58,524 nt of DNA from Bryobacteraceae bacterium (GCA_025056865.1 JANWVO010000059.1:1-58524); one strand, 5' to 3'; shown: positions 43,694-52,404, counted from the stretch's first letter. Translations and numbers: made by a program. Notes: generated by a model from the sequence alone, not told the origin.

Positions 43694-45358
43694 CTAATCC
43701 CCAGCCGCGGCCTCTTCGGCGTCCACATACTCGGCCCGCGGGCTGTAGCCCTTCAGGAACGCCGTATCCAGCGGGTAGACCGCCGGGTCGAAGATCACCA
43801 TGTAGAAGTGCCAGACGAGGATGCTCAGCGTCGCCAGCACCGCCTCGTAGAAGTGGATCACGCGGCTGACGTCGAGCACCACCTTGGGCATCACGCTCAG
43901 GCTCCAGTTGTGGAACCACAGCAGCAGGCCGGTGATGGCCATGATCGCCGTGCCCCACACCACCGCCCAGTACTCCATCTTCTCGATGTAGCTGTGCGGC
44001 GAGCGGTGCGGCCGCTGCCGCAGCAGGCCCAGCCGCCACAGCGTCCCCTCCACCATCTCGCGCACGTCCTGCCGCCGCGGCAGCAGCTCCTTCCAGTGCT
44101 CGCGCAGCTTGCGGTTCACCACCAGCGTGATCACGTGCAGGATCGACGTGCCGATCAGGACCACGCCGGCGATCCGGTGCACCGTGCCCCGCACCGGCAG
44201 CCGGTCCTCCCACCGCAGGAACCAGCTCGCCCACCACGTGTCCGGGTAGTGCAGGGCGAACCCCGTGTAGACGAGAACGATGAAGCTCACGGCCAGCAGC
44301 CCATGCTGGATGCGCTCCATCCGGTACATGCGCTCGTGGTGCGGCTCCACCCGCCGCAGTAGCTGCATCGGCACGTGCCTGCCCCGGAAACGCATGCTCC
44401 ACAGCTTGCGGATGAAGTCGCCCGCGTGGTGCAGCATCATGAAGCCGAGCGTGCCCGGAATCAGCAGCGCATAAAACCACTCCGCCCAGCGCACCGGAGC
44501 CGGCGCCTGCGCGCCCTGCACTTCGTGGATGGGACCAAGGGCGAAGCGGCTGCCGGCCCCCGGATGGCAGGCGCCGCAGGTCGCCGCCAGGTTCTTCGGA
44601 TGCGTCCGCGAGGCCGGATCCGAGCTCGGCAGGATGTCATGGTAGCCGTGGCAGGACGCGCAGTCGGCCACGCGCTGGTTGCCAGCCTTCAGCGCCAGCC
44701 CGTGGAAGCTCTGCTGGAACGTGTTCAGCCGGTCCGGCGGCAGGCCGAACCGGCGGGCCAGGCGCAGGTCCCCGTGGCAGTGGCCGCAGGTGTCGGGCAC
44801 GCTGCCGGGGAACACCGTCGAGTTCGGATCCTTCGCCCTCAGCACGCGATGGCCGCCGTGGCAGTCCGAGCATACTGGCGCGTCCCGCACGCCCGCAGCC
44901 ACGGCCTTGCCATGCACGCTCCGGCTGAACGCTTCCGCCTCCTTGGCGTGGCACATGCCGCAGGTGTCCGGCACGCTCCGGTGGAACTCGAGCGTCAGCG
45001 CGCGCTTCAGCTCATGGACGTCGCCGTGGCAGGTCGAGCATTCTGGAGCCGAGCCGTTTCCCCGCCGCATTTGGGCGGCATGTTCGCTGTGCTGATAATC
45101 ATCCACCGTCCTCTCGTGGCACGAAGCGCACTGCGGCTTGGGAACCCCTTCCGGGTGCGGATACTCTTCGTGCTTCACATGGCAGGTGGCGCAGGCGACC
45201 GAGGCGTGCGCTGAAGCCTTCAGCTTCGCCTCCTGCTCATGGCATCCCGCGCACACCGAGTTCGGCGCGGCCGGCGCCTTGGCCGCAGGCTGCGCCATCG
45301 CGCCGCCGGACAGCAGCAGGACACAGGTTGTGAAAAAAGACAGGGTTCCCAGCCTCAT
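43694..45358 (-). CDS. Nine-heme cytochrome c fused to a cytochrome b-type membrane domain (CbcL-like)
   Basis: 554 residues from the ATG at 45358, with AGGAG upstream. A signal peptide (LGTLSFFTTCVLLLSGGAMA) is followed by nine CxxCH motifs: CAGCH, CATCH, CASCH, CSTCH, CGMCH, CSDCH, CGHCH, CASCH and CGACH. The C-terminal third has five or so helices (LIPGTLGFMMLHHAGDF, GLLAVSFIVLVYTGFALHY, VHRIAGVVLIGTSILHVITL, WAVVWGTAIMAITGLLLWFH, AVLATLSILVWHFYMVIF) with histidines suited to bind b-type hemes. The architecture matches CbcL of Geobacter, an inner-membrane quinol oxidase for low-potential extracellular electron transfer. That functional transfer is inference. Confidence 0.85.
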   Translation of the reverse strand: MRLGTLSFFTTCVLLLSGGAMAQPAAKAPAAPNSVCAGCHEQEAKLKASAHASVACATCHVKHEEYPHPEGVPKPQCASCHERTVDDYQHSEHAAQMRRGNGSAPECSTCHGDVHELKRALTLEFHRSVPDTCGMCHAKEAEAFSRSVHGKAVAAGVRDAPVCSDCHGGHRVLRAKDPNSTVFPGSVPDTCGHCHGDLRLARRFGLPPDRLNTFQQSFHGLALKAGNQRVADCASCHGYHDILPSSDPASRTHPKNLAATCGACHPGAGSRFALGPIHEVQGAQAPAPVRWAEWFYALLIPGTLGFMMLHHAGDFIRKLWSMRFRGRHVPMQLLRRVEPHHERMYRMERIQHGLLAVSFIVLVYTGFALHYPDTWWASWFLRWEDRLPVRGTVHRIAGVVLIGTSILHVITLVVNRKLREHWKELLPRRQDVREMVEGTLWRLGLLRQRPHRSPHSYIEKMEYWAVVWGTAIMAITGLLLWFHNWSLSVMPKVVLDVSRVIHFYEAVLATLSILVWHFYMVIFDPAVYPLDTAFLKGYSPRAEYVDAEEAAAGD

Positions 45359-45479
45359 CGTCCAAATTCTCCTGGGAGGGCGCCGCCGCCCCTCTCTGGC
45401 GGCGCCCTTCACCAAACCGGTCCGCCGGGCGCGAAGCCACCGGCCCGCGCGGCCTCCGCTCGCCGCCGCGGCCGCACTC

Positions 45480-45770
45480 TCAGGCCAGCCCGGCGCGGGA
45501 AGACGCCTCCCAAAGATACATGCCGTACAGCACCGCCAGGATCAGCCCGGTAATGGCCAGAACGATCGTCAGCGTCTTGCCCCACTTGTCCACCAGCTCG
45601 ATCTTCCTCGCCACGGTCATCTGTTGCGAAATGACCGTCTCGGGGCCGCTCAGGTGCAGCGTGTCGTCCTCCTGCGCGGCCAGGCGCCGGCGCCAGAGTG
45701 CCAGAAACAGAACCACAAGGGCGAGAACGCCCCACGCAACCGCATAGGGTGTCAGGTTCGACATTGTCAT
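45480..45770 (-). CDS. Two-helix membrane protein of the cytochrome operon
   Basis: 96 residues. AAGGAGG lies four bases before the ATG at 45770; a second ATG is two codons inside. Helices at YAVAWGVLALVVLFLALW and LTIVLAITGLILAVLYGMYL flank a polar loop (QEDDTLHLSGPETVISQQMT, KIELVDKWGK). No family was recognised. Position between the receiver-like gene (40 bp) and the nine-heme gene (121 bp) suggests a small subunit or assembly factor of the cytochrome complex. Confidence 0.65.
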   Translation of the reverse strand: MTMSNLTPYAVAWGVLALVVLFLALWRRRLAAQEDDTLHLSGPETVISQQMTVARKIELVDKWGKTLTIVLAITGLILAVLYGMYLWEASSRAGLA

Positions 45771-45810
45771 TCAACCTCCTTGCAGACAGCCGCGGCGGCT
45801 TCCTGCCGGT

Positions 45811-46173
45811 TCACTTCCCCGGAGGGCCCTCCGCGGGCTTCGGCTTCCGGGAGCCGGAACGCAGGCATGTGGCCAGCACTGCCAGCACCACCGTGTTCAA
45901 CGGATCCTGCTCGGACAGCACCGAATGCACCCCCGCCTCCCATGCCTCCTTCAGGTGCAGCGCGTCGTTGCCTGCGATCAGCACAATCCGCTCGGCGTGT
46001 TCGACCGGCTGCGGCAGGCGGTGGAAGCTTTCGATGTCCAGCACCACCGCGCAGGCATTCTCCAGGTCCGGCTTTTCGGTCCGCACCACCGGGGTCTGCG
46101 TGCTCCGCTCAAGCAGCGCGCAGAGCGCCTCCGCCCGGTTGGCGTCGCTCAGGCTGACCTGGATCGATCCCAT
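45811..46173 (-). CDS. Degenerate receiver-domain protein
   Basis: 120 residues from the ATG at 46173, which starts at the first strand of the fold and has GAGG eight bases upstream. Other in-frame ATGs at 46233 (GAGG five bases upstream) and 46359 exist; the last lies before the predicted sigma-54 transcription start. The fold resembles a receiver: IQVSLSDANRAEALCALLE, VVRTEKPDLENACAVVLDIE, RIVLIAGNDALHLKEAWEAG and VHSVLSEQDPLNTVVLAVLA. An Asp remains in VVLDIE, but the Thr/Ser and Lys switch residues are missing (VLIAGN, SEQDP). It is the first gene of the cytochrome operon; its partner may be the divergent activator. Confidence 0.6.
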   Translation of the reverse strand: MGSIQVSLSDANRAEALCALLERSTQTPVVRTEKPDLENACAVVLDIESFHRLPQPVEHAERIVLIAGNDALHLKEAWEAGVHSVLSEQDPLNTVVLAVLATCLRSGSRKPKPAEGPPGK

Positions 46174-46339
46174 CGCCGTGACCTCGGATCGGGCATCCTT
46201 CCCGCTGGTGTTCCCTGTCGCCGCTGACGGCATGGCAGCCTCGCAGCACTGGCAACGATCCACGCTTCCCAAATTTTTCCGGCACCCGGCTGCCAGCGCC
46301 CTGCCGGGTCCGGCAACCGCGCATCCGCTGCACCTCCCT

Positions 46340-46353
46340 GCAATCCTGAGTCC
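46340..46353 (-). promoter_or_regulatory. Sigma-54 promoter of the cytochrome operon
   Basis: On the minus strand TGGACTCAGGATTGCA has GG and GC separated by ten bases, with the TGG and TTGCA context of the -24/-12 consensus. Transcription would start near 46328, downstream of the ATG at 46359, which supports a later start codon for the receiver-like gene. Confidence 0.55.
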
Positions 46354-46383
46354 ATTCATCGCCCCCGCCGAACGATCGGAAAG

Positions 46384-46399
46384 TCCTCAGATTTGAGGA
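46384..46399. promoter_or_regulatory. Inverted repeat TCCTCA-GATT-TGAGGA
   Basis: A perfect 6-bp inverted repeat with a 4-base centre, about 60 bp upstream of the predicted minus-strand sigma-54 start. Possible regulator site. Confidence 0.35.
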
Positions 46400-46458
46400 A
46401 GGTAGGAAAAATACCCCATCGGCGGGCCGCTCCCCGCCTCCGCTTTTTCGCCCTCTCT

Positions 46459-46472
46459 GGGGCAATTGCCCC
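46459..46472. promoter_or_regulatory. 14-bp perfect palindrome GGGGCAATTGCCCC
   Basis: It lies between the two divergent sigma-54 matches, about 130 bp upstream of the minus-strand start and directly against the plus-strand -24 element. The distance suits an enhancer-type activator site for the cytochrome operon, and the overlap suits repression of the regulator gene. Confidence 0.45.
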
Positions 46473-46476
46473 ACTT

Positions 46477-46490
46477 GGCCGGCGGCTTGC
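46477..46490 (+). promoter_or_regulatory. Sigma-54-like promoter of the activator gene
   Basis: TTGGCCGGCGGCTTGC has GG-N10-GC spacing. Transcription would start near 46502. A TACAAT box at 46514-46519 is an alternative housekeeping promoter for the same gene. Confidence 0.4.
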
Positions 46491-46538
46491 CCCCGAAACT
46501 CTCCCCGAAGGTCTACAATGAAGGTGACGCAGGGCGAT

Positions 46539-47888
46539 ATGGCGAAGCTGAACGCGGAGTGGCAGAGTCCCGAGGTCTTCCTCCACATCTTCGACAACGT
46601 CTCGGACGCCCTCGTCCTTTACGACAAGGACCACGTGATCCGCGGCGTCAACGCCGCCGCCGAACAGCTCCTCGGCGTCTCTGCCGAAGAGCTCGTCGGC
46701 CGCGACTGCCGGCAGATGTTCCACTGCGAGGAGTGCGAGCCCGGCTGCGGCCTCCATCCCGGCCTCGTCCAGCTCAACGGCCACAACGGCGCCGTGCGCC
46801 TCCACACCCCCAATGGCTTCGAGCGGCTCGTCGTGCTCAAGACGACCCCCTTCCGCTCCGCCGACGGATCCCTCGAAGGCTTCCTCGCCACCATCAAGGA
46901 CGTCGGCGCCGAGGTCGAGTCGCAGAAGCGCGAGATCATCGCCGAAAGCCCGGCGATGCGCGAGGTCTTGCACTTCGTCCGCCGCGTCGCCATCAGCGAA
47001 GCCTCCACCATCCTCATCGAAGGCGAAAACGGCGTCGGCAAGGACCTCATCGCGAAATTCATCCACTATCAGAGCCTGCGCGCCGCCGAGCCCTTCATCG
47101 CAATCAACTGCGCTGCCATCCCCGAAACGCTGCTCGAAAGCGAACTGTTCGGTTACGAAAAGGGCGCCTTCACTGACGCGCGCGCCCAGAAGCGCGGCAT
47201 CTTCGAGCTCGCCGACAAGGGCACGCTCTTCCTCGACGAAATCGGCGAAATCCCCCTCATGCTCCAGGCCAAGCTCCTGCGCGTGCTCGAGGAGCAGAGC
47301 TTCCGCCGCCTCGGCGGCCTGCGCGACATCAACCTCGACCTCCGCGTCATCGCCGCCACCAACAAGAACCTCCGCGACGCCGTCAAGGAAGGAGCCTTCC
47401 GCCAGGATCTCTACTTCCGCCTCAACGTCATCCACATCACCATCCCGCCGCTGCGCGAGCGCCCCGAAGACATCGCCGCGCTCGCCAATTTCTTCGTCCA
47501 GCACTACAACAGGAAGTTCAAGCGCCAGATGGCCGGCATCTCGCCCGAGGCCATGCGCATGCTGCTCGCCCACGATTGGCCCGGCAACGTCCGCGAGCTC
47601 CGCAACGCCATCGAGCGCGCCATGATCCTCGAGGACTCCGACCACATCACCCCCGCCAGCCTGCCCCGCAGCATCAGCCGCCTCGAGGATGGCCCCTCCG
47701 ATGAACCCGCCCGCCCCGAAGCCCTGCCCGCCATCCCCGACACCGGCCTGAGCCTCGAGGAAAACGAGCGCCGCCTCATCATCGCCGCTCTCGAAAAAAC
47801 CGGCGGCAATCAGACGCAGGCCGCGCGGCTCCTTCAGATTACGCGCGACACGCTGCGGTACAAGATGAAGAAGTTCAAGCTCCGCTGA
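46539..47888 (+). CDS. Sigma-54-dependent activator with cysteine-rich PAS domain
   Basis: 449 residues from the ATG at 46539; the ATG at 46518 lies inside a TACAAT box and is less likely. An N-terminal PAS domain (FDNVSDALVLYDKDHVIRGV) contains DCRQMFHCEECEPGCG, four cysteines in 14 residues that could hold heme, Fe-S or another redox group. The AAA+ domain has Walker A GENGVGKD, the sigma-54 contact loop GAFTDA (normally GAFTGA), FLDEIGEIPLMLQAKLLRVL and NVIHITIPPLRERPEDI. A Fis-type HTH ends the protein (NQTQAARLLQITRDTLRYKM). Divergent from the cytochrome operon, it is its likely regulator. Confidence 0.87.
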   Translation: MAKLNAEWQSPEVFLHIFDNVSDALVLYDKDHVIRGVNAAAEQLLGVSAEELVGRDCRQMFHCEECEPGCGLHPGLVQLNGHNGAVRLHTPNGFERLVVLKTTPFRSADGSLEGFLATIKDVGAEVESQKREIIAESPAMREVLHFVRRVAISEASTILIEGENGVGKDLIAKFIHYQSLRAAEPFIAINCAAIPETLLESELFGYEKGAFTDARAQKRGIFELADKGTLFLDEIGEIPLMLQAKLLRVLEEQSFRRLGGLRDINLDLRVIAATNKNLRDAVKEGAFRQDLYFRLNVIHITIPPLRERPEDIAALANFFVQHYNRKFKRQMAGISPEAMRMLLAHDWPGNVRELRNAIERAMILEDSDHITPASLPRSISRLEDGPSDEPARPEALPAIPDTGLSLEENERRLIIAALEKTGGNQTQAARLLQITRDTLRYKMKKFKLR

Positions 47889-48273
47889 GCCCGCCGTCCT
47901 GCGGGAGCGCGCTCCCCCTCTCGCGCCGCCCCGTCCCTGCCCGAACGCCCGCGTTTCGGCCCTTCCCCTGCGTCCGGCTCCGTCTCCCTCGTCCGCAGCC
48001 GCGCCGTGCGCCTGCATCGCCCCTGTGCCGCGGGCGCCGTGCAGCGTGCCGCCGCGCGCACCAGCCCGCGCTGCGCCCCGCCGCCTTTGCGCTGCTGCCG
48101 CGGGACCGTTTCCTGTTCCGCTGATGCAATGCGCCAGGCAGGGCGCGTGCGCCCTGCGGACGGTCTTCTCCGGCAGGGGATGGGCGCCCTCCACGCTCGC
48201 CTGCCGCGGCTGCCCGCCGCCGACGCGCCTGCGCCCGCCGCCCCGCAGGCGACCAGAACCGCCGCGGCTGGCC
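47889..48273. other. Gene-free spacer of about 385 bp
   Basis: No gene is supported. A palindrome GGGAGCGCGCTCCC (47904-47917) lies 15 bp after the activator stop and may form a 5-bp hairpin that ends its transcript. The remaining sequence is C-rich without recognised features; the phytase gene ends at its right edge. Confidence 0.4.
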
Positions 48274-49350
48274 CTAGTTCGGGCGGCGCAGCGCGGCGTC
48301 GATGTCCGACCAGTTGAACAGCAGAAAATTCTTCCCCGAGCTGTTCATCGCGGCCAGCAGCCCGCGCGGAAAGGCGCGGCCCAGCGGGCGCGCTGTCGCG
48401 TCAATGCCGTCGGTGGCATCGGCCCCGCCTTCCAGCACCGCCACCACCTCCGAATGATCGTGGGCGTCCGCCGCCGTGCCTTCCCGCCGGTACAGCAGAT
48501 AGCGGCTGTTGCCCCGGATCTGGTCGGTGGAGATCAGAAATCCTTTCCCCTTCGCCGTCGCGTAGATGGCCAGGCCCTCGCGGTTGCCCTGGTAGCCCTG
48601 CCGGCCGAAGAAGGCCAGCTCCTTCGCCGCCAGTGGATGATCGGGATCGGCGTGATACTTGCGGAGGCCGACGTCCTCGTCGGCGTAGTATACGTAACCC
48701 AGCTCGTCATCCACGGCCACGGCCTCGATCTCCCCAGCCCCGGAGAACGCGCCGAAAGCCCGCACCTTCCGGCCCCGCACGCGGCCCGTGCCATCGTCTT
48801 CCAGCAGGTACTGCTCCAGGTATCCCTCCATCGGCCCTTCCTTCGGCGACACGATCGCAAACACGGCGCCGTCGCGCGGCCGCCGGTACAGCGCAATCCC
48901 CATCGGCTCGCGTCCGCGACCTTCCCTGCCCTCGAAGACCGCGATGCCGCCCCCGGAGGAAACATCTTCGAGCGTTCCTGTTTTTTCGTCGATCCGGAAC
49001 ACGCGCAGCCGCTTCTGGTAGCGCTCGGTGACGACGGCGATGTCCGCCCGCCGCCCCGCCAGCCGCAGCCCGTACTCCACATCGACGTTGTTCGGGCGGT
49101 CCAGCGGCTCGATCCGCTGCCGCGCGCGCCCGTCCAGCCCGTAGACCACCAGCGCGCCGCGCGGCGCGGCCGCCTTGTTGGTGCCGATCACCAGGCTCCG
49201 CGCCGGATCCTTCGGATGCACCCAGATGGCGGGGTCGTCGGCGTCGTCTCCCGCCGGGTCCGTGGCCGCCGCCGGCTTCACCGCCACCGGAGCCGGCAGC
49301 AGGGCGGCCAGCGCGAAGCCGAGAGATAAAAGAACAAAGATGAACCGCAT
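48274..49350 (-). CDS. Beta-propeller phytase-like exported protein
   Basis: 358 residues from the ATG at 49350; an in-frame ATG at 49362 lies against a TATCAT -10 box. A signal peptide (FIFVLLSLGFALAALLPAPV) is followed by DDADDPAIWVHPKDPARSLV, IGTNKAAAPRGALVVYGLDG, NVDVEYGLRL, GIEAV-like AGEIEAVAVDDELGYVYYAD and EREGLA-like NREGLAIYAT, the blade motifs of 3-phytases of the beta-propeller type. The acidic residues bind calcium and substrate. It would release phosphate from phytate outside the cytoplasm. Confidence 0.85.
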   Translation of the reverse strand: MRFIFVLLSLGFALAALLPAPVAVKPAAATDPAGDDADDPAIWVHPKDPARSLVIGTNKAAAPRGALVVYGLDGRARQRIEPLDRPNNVDVEYGLRLAGRRADIAVVTERYQKRLRVFRIDEKTGTLEDVSSGGGIAVFEGREGRGREPMGIALYRRPRDGAVFAIVSPKEGPMEGYLEQYLLEDDGTGRVRGRKVRAFGAFSGAGEIEAVAVDDELGYVYYADEDVGLRKYHADPDHPLAAKELAFFGRQGYQGNREGLAIYATAKGKGFLISTDQIRGNSRYLLYRREGTAADAHDHSEVVAVLEGGADATDGIDATARPLGRAFPRGLLAAMNSSGKNFLLFNWSDIDAALRRPN

Positions 49351-49443
49351 CGTTTGAAACATGATATCCAGATCCCGTGCGCGCAGGGGAAAGGCCCGCC
49401 GCCCTCCGCGAGCCGCGGGCCTCGCCGTCTGACAGGAGGCGCC

Positions 49444-52404
49444 CTAGAAGTTCAGCCGCAGCATGAACTGGAGCATCCGGCTTGTGCCGAACCCGGTCGC
49501 CCCGTCGTTGGCGGTCGAGCGGATCTGGCCGAAGTCGGTGCGCGACCAGTTGTTGATCGGCGTGCCGAACTGTGCGCGGTTGAAGAGGTTGAACGCCTCG
49601 GCGCGGAAGTCGAGCGAGAACTCCTCGCCCAGCCGCGTGCGCTTCTGAAGGGCCACGTCGGCCTGCCACAGCCCCGGCGCGCGCAGGATGTTGCGCGGAG
49701 CATTGCCCCAGGTGCCGCGCGCCGGCGCGGCGAACGCCGCCCGGTTCAGCCACAGGTCGGGCGTCTTCACGGCCGGATACAGCGGCTCGCCGGTCAGGTT
49801 CGGCCGCTGGTTGCGCGCGTTGCCGTCCGGCACGTCCGCCGTGGCGCGGTCCAGCACCGGGCTGAACGGCCGGCCCGTGCGCGCCGTGAACACGCCCGAA
49901 AGGTCCCAGCCCTCCAGCAGCCGCCCGGCGAAGCCCGACTTCGGCCCGAAGGCGCGGCCCGGCCCGAACGGCAGCTCGTAGACGGAATTGATCGTCGCCG
50001 TGTGGCGGATGTCGAAGTCGGAAACGGCCCGCTCGCAGCGCCGGCAGGAGGCGATCATGATCTCCGTCCCGTCGCCCGAGCCGGCGTTGTCGTCAATCGA
50101 CTTCGAATACATGTACTGGAGCTGGAACAGCCAGCCGCGCGTGAAGTTGCGTTGCAGCGAGTTCTGCCAGCCGTGGAACGTGCTGTTGTTGTAGTTCACC
50201 TTCCGGTCGACGTCCGCAAAGGCGGGCAGCGGCCGCGTGTTCGTGCCGGGAATCAGCAAGTTCACGCGGTCGCGGCCGAACAGCTTCGAGCCGCGGTTGC
50301 CCACGTACGCCGTCTGCAAGACGAACGCCGCGGGCAGCTCGCGCTGGATGGAAAGGCTCCACTGCTGCGAGTAGAAGTCGCGCCGGTCGCGCTGGAGCGC
50401 GCGCGGCTGGAATCCGGCCGAGCGGGCCTCGCCGAAGAACGGCGTGATCGGATAGGCCAGCCCCGGCCGCTGCGCCGCCGTCAACTGGAACCGTTCCGGC
50501 TCGCTGTCCACGGCCGCCGTCACGTCATCCTGCTGACCGGGCCCGTAGTAGATGCCGTAGCCGCCCCGCACCACCGTCTTCCCGGTCATCCCCCACGCGA
50601 AGCCGAACCGCGGGGCGAAGTTGTTCCGGTCGGGGAAATACCAGGGCGAGCCCGGCGGGCACCATCCGGCGCAGCGGATATCGTCGAACACGCGGCCGCG
50701 GCCGTTCACCTCGGTCATCACCGTGTAGTTCTCGTAGCGGGCGCCGATCATCAGCGTCAGGTTCCGCAGCGCCTTCCACTCGTCCTGCACATAGCCCTGC
50801 CACAGCGTGCGCCGGCCGCCGAACATCGGCAGCACCCCCGCCACCTCGAACCGGTCCACCCGGTTGTTGATGAAGGCATCGAGGCTCGCATAGCGCACCG
50901 TCACTGAGCCGTCGTCGCCCGCGTTCAGTTGAATGCGGCGCGCCTCGCCGCCGAACTTCACCGTGTGGCGCCCGAGCTGCCAGCTCACGTTGTCGGCGTA
51001 GGTCCACGAGTTCGGCTTCTCGTAAATGGCCGTCGAGGGCTGCGTCGTCGTCAGCCCTGGCACCACAAACGACTCCCGCAGCAGCCCGAACTGCGGCCGC
51101 GTCAGCGCGCTGCGGTTGAAGCCGAACTTGAAATCGTTCACCACCCGCGGCGACAGAACCGCCTGCCACTGTGCCGTGGCGTTGGTCGGACGCACGTAGC
51201 TCTCCCGGTACTCGAGCAGCCCGGACCGCCGGTCATTGAAGCTGCCGTCCGTCGTGTTGAACCGGAAAAACACCAGATGATTCCCGTTCAGCCGGTGGTC
51301 GATCCGCACCGTGCCGGCGTTCTCCTGCCACCGGTTGCGGAACACGCCCGTGTAGCGGTCCACCAGCGGATCCGCCGTCGCCAACTGCCCCGCCGGATAG
51401 GCGTTCACGACGCTGGCCAGCGCCGGCGACGTCTGCGCCACCCGCTGCCGCAGCAGCGCGCTCGGCACCAGCCCGCTCACCGCCGCCTGCCCCAGCCGCT
51501 GCTGGAGCCCTTCGTAATTCACGAAGAAGAAGGTCCGGTCGCGCCGGATCGGGCCGCCCAAATTGCCCCCGAACTGGTTCAGCCGGAAATCCGGGTTGTC
51601 GCTCGGGTCGAACGGCCGCCGCGCATCGAACCGGTCGTTGCGCACGAACCAGAACAGCCCGCCGTGGAAATTGTTGGTGCCGGAGCGCGACACCAGGTTG
51701 ATCTGCGCCGCCGCGCTCGTCCCCGTCTCGGCCGTGTAGCTCGAAGAATTCACCTTGAATTCCGAAATCGAATCCAGCGAAATCACCAGCCGCAGCCCGC
51801 CCTCCTGCCGCGGGTCCTTGATGCCGGTGGCATCCACGCCGTCAAAAGTCCAGTAGTTCTCATCGCGGTAGCGGCCGAAGAAACGGATCGAATTCTGCGT
51901 CCCGTCGCCGGTGTTGATCGCCCCGGGAGCCAGCGCCATCAGGAAGCTCCAGTTGCGGCCGTTGATCGGAATGTCCTTGATCTGCCGCAGCGCCACCACC
52001 GAGCCGATGTCCGCCGTCGTCTGTTCCAGCGGCGTCGCCTCCGCCTGAATCTCCACCGCCGTGGTCACCGCGCCCACCTTCAGCCGGAAGTCCAGGCTGC
52101 GCTGCTGCCCCACCGCCAGCACGACCCCGTTCGCCCGCGCTGGCGTAAAACCCTCCTTGGAAACCGCGACGTCATAGGTGCCCACCGGGATCGCGGCAAA
52201 CGAATACAGCCCGTCGCTGCCCGTTTCCGTCTCGCGGCGGAAGCCGGTGGACGGATTGACGATTTCGACTTTCGCTCCAGGAATCGAGGCGCCCGTCTCG
52301 TCCAGCACCTGCCCGTTCAGGCGGCTGCGGTCCACCTGCCCAAAGGCGAGGCTCGCGCACACGGCGGCACCCATGAAGCAAATCCACACCAGTTGCCTGT
52401 GCAT
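49444..52404 (-). CDS. Oar-like TonB-dependent receptor with N-terminal carboxypeptidase regulatory-like domain
   Basis: 986 residues from the ATG at 52404, which opens a signal peptide (LVWICFMGAAVCASLAFG). The first 100 residues are a carboxypeptidase regulatory-like beta sandwich (GQVLDETGASIPGAKVEIVN, GLYSFAAIPVGTYDVAVSKE). A plug domain follows (IKDIPINGRNWSFLMALAPG), then a long beta-barrel ending in the aromatic strand MLQFMLRLNF. The type is widespread in Acidobacteria and is thought to take up large organic molecules. A TonB box is not evident. It ends 93 bp from the phytase gene on the same strand; uptake of phytate products is possible but unproven. Confidence 0.88.
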   Translation of the reverse strand: MHRQLVWICFMGAAVCASLAFGQVDRSRLNGQVLDETGASIPGAKVEIVNPSTGFRRETETGSDGLYSFAAIPVGTYDVAVSKEGFTPARANGVVLAVGQQRSLDFRLKVGAVTTAVEIQAEATPLEQTTADIGSVVALRQIKDIPINGRNWSFLMALAPGAINTGDGTQNSIRFFGRYRDENYWTFDGVDATGIKDPRQEGGLRLVISLDSISEFKVNSSSYTAETGTSAAAQINLVSRSGTNNFHGGLFWFVRNDRFDARRPFDPSDNPDFRLNQFGGNLGGPIRRDRTFFFVNYEGLQQRLGQAAVSGLVPSALLRQRVAQTSPALASVVNAYPAGQLATADPLVDRYTGVFRNRWQENAGTVRIDHRLNGNHLVFFRFNTTDGSFNDRRSGLLEYRESYVRPTNATAQWQAVLSPRVVNDFKFGFNRSALTRPQFGLLRESFVVPGLTTTQPSTAIYEKPNSWTYADNVSWQLGRHTVKFGGEARRIQLNAGDDGSVTVRYASLDAFINNRVDRFEVAGVLPMFGGRRTLWQGYVQDEWKALRNLTLMIGARYENYTVMTEVNGRGRVFDDIRCAGWCPPGSPWYFPDRNNFAPRFGFAWGMTGKTVVRGGYGIYYGPGQQDDVTAAVDSEPERFQLTAAQRPGLAYPITPFFGEARSAGFQPRALQRDRRDFYSQQWSLSIQRELPAAFVLQTAYVGNRGSKLFGRDRVNLLIPGTNTRPLPAFADVDRKVNYNNSTFHGWQNSLQRNFTRGWLFQLQYMYSKSIDDNAGSGDGTEIMIASCRRCERAVSDFDIRHTATINSVYELPFGPGRAFGPKSGFAGRLLEGWDLSGVFTARTGRPFSPVLDRATADVPDGNARNQRPNLTGEPLYPAVKTPDLWLNRAAFAAPARGTWGNAPRNILRAPGLWQADVALQKRTRLGEEFSLDFRAEAFNLFNRAQFGTPINNWSRTDFGQIRSTANDGATGFGTSRMLQFMLRLNF

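Noticed and set aside
46174-46359. N-terminal extension of the receiver-like protein with a CxxC/CQCC segment
   Set aside because: It looked like a metal site, but the predicted sigma-54 start lies inside it and the receiver fold begins at 46173.
46518-46520. ATG at 46518 as start of the sigma-54 activator
   Set aside because: It overlaps a TACAAT -10 box; the ATG at 46539 is downstream of every plausible transcription start.
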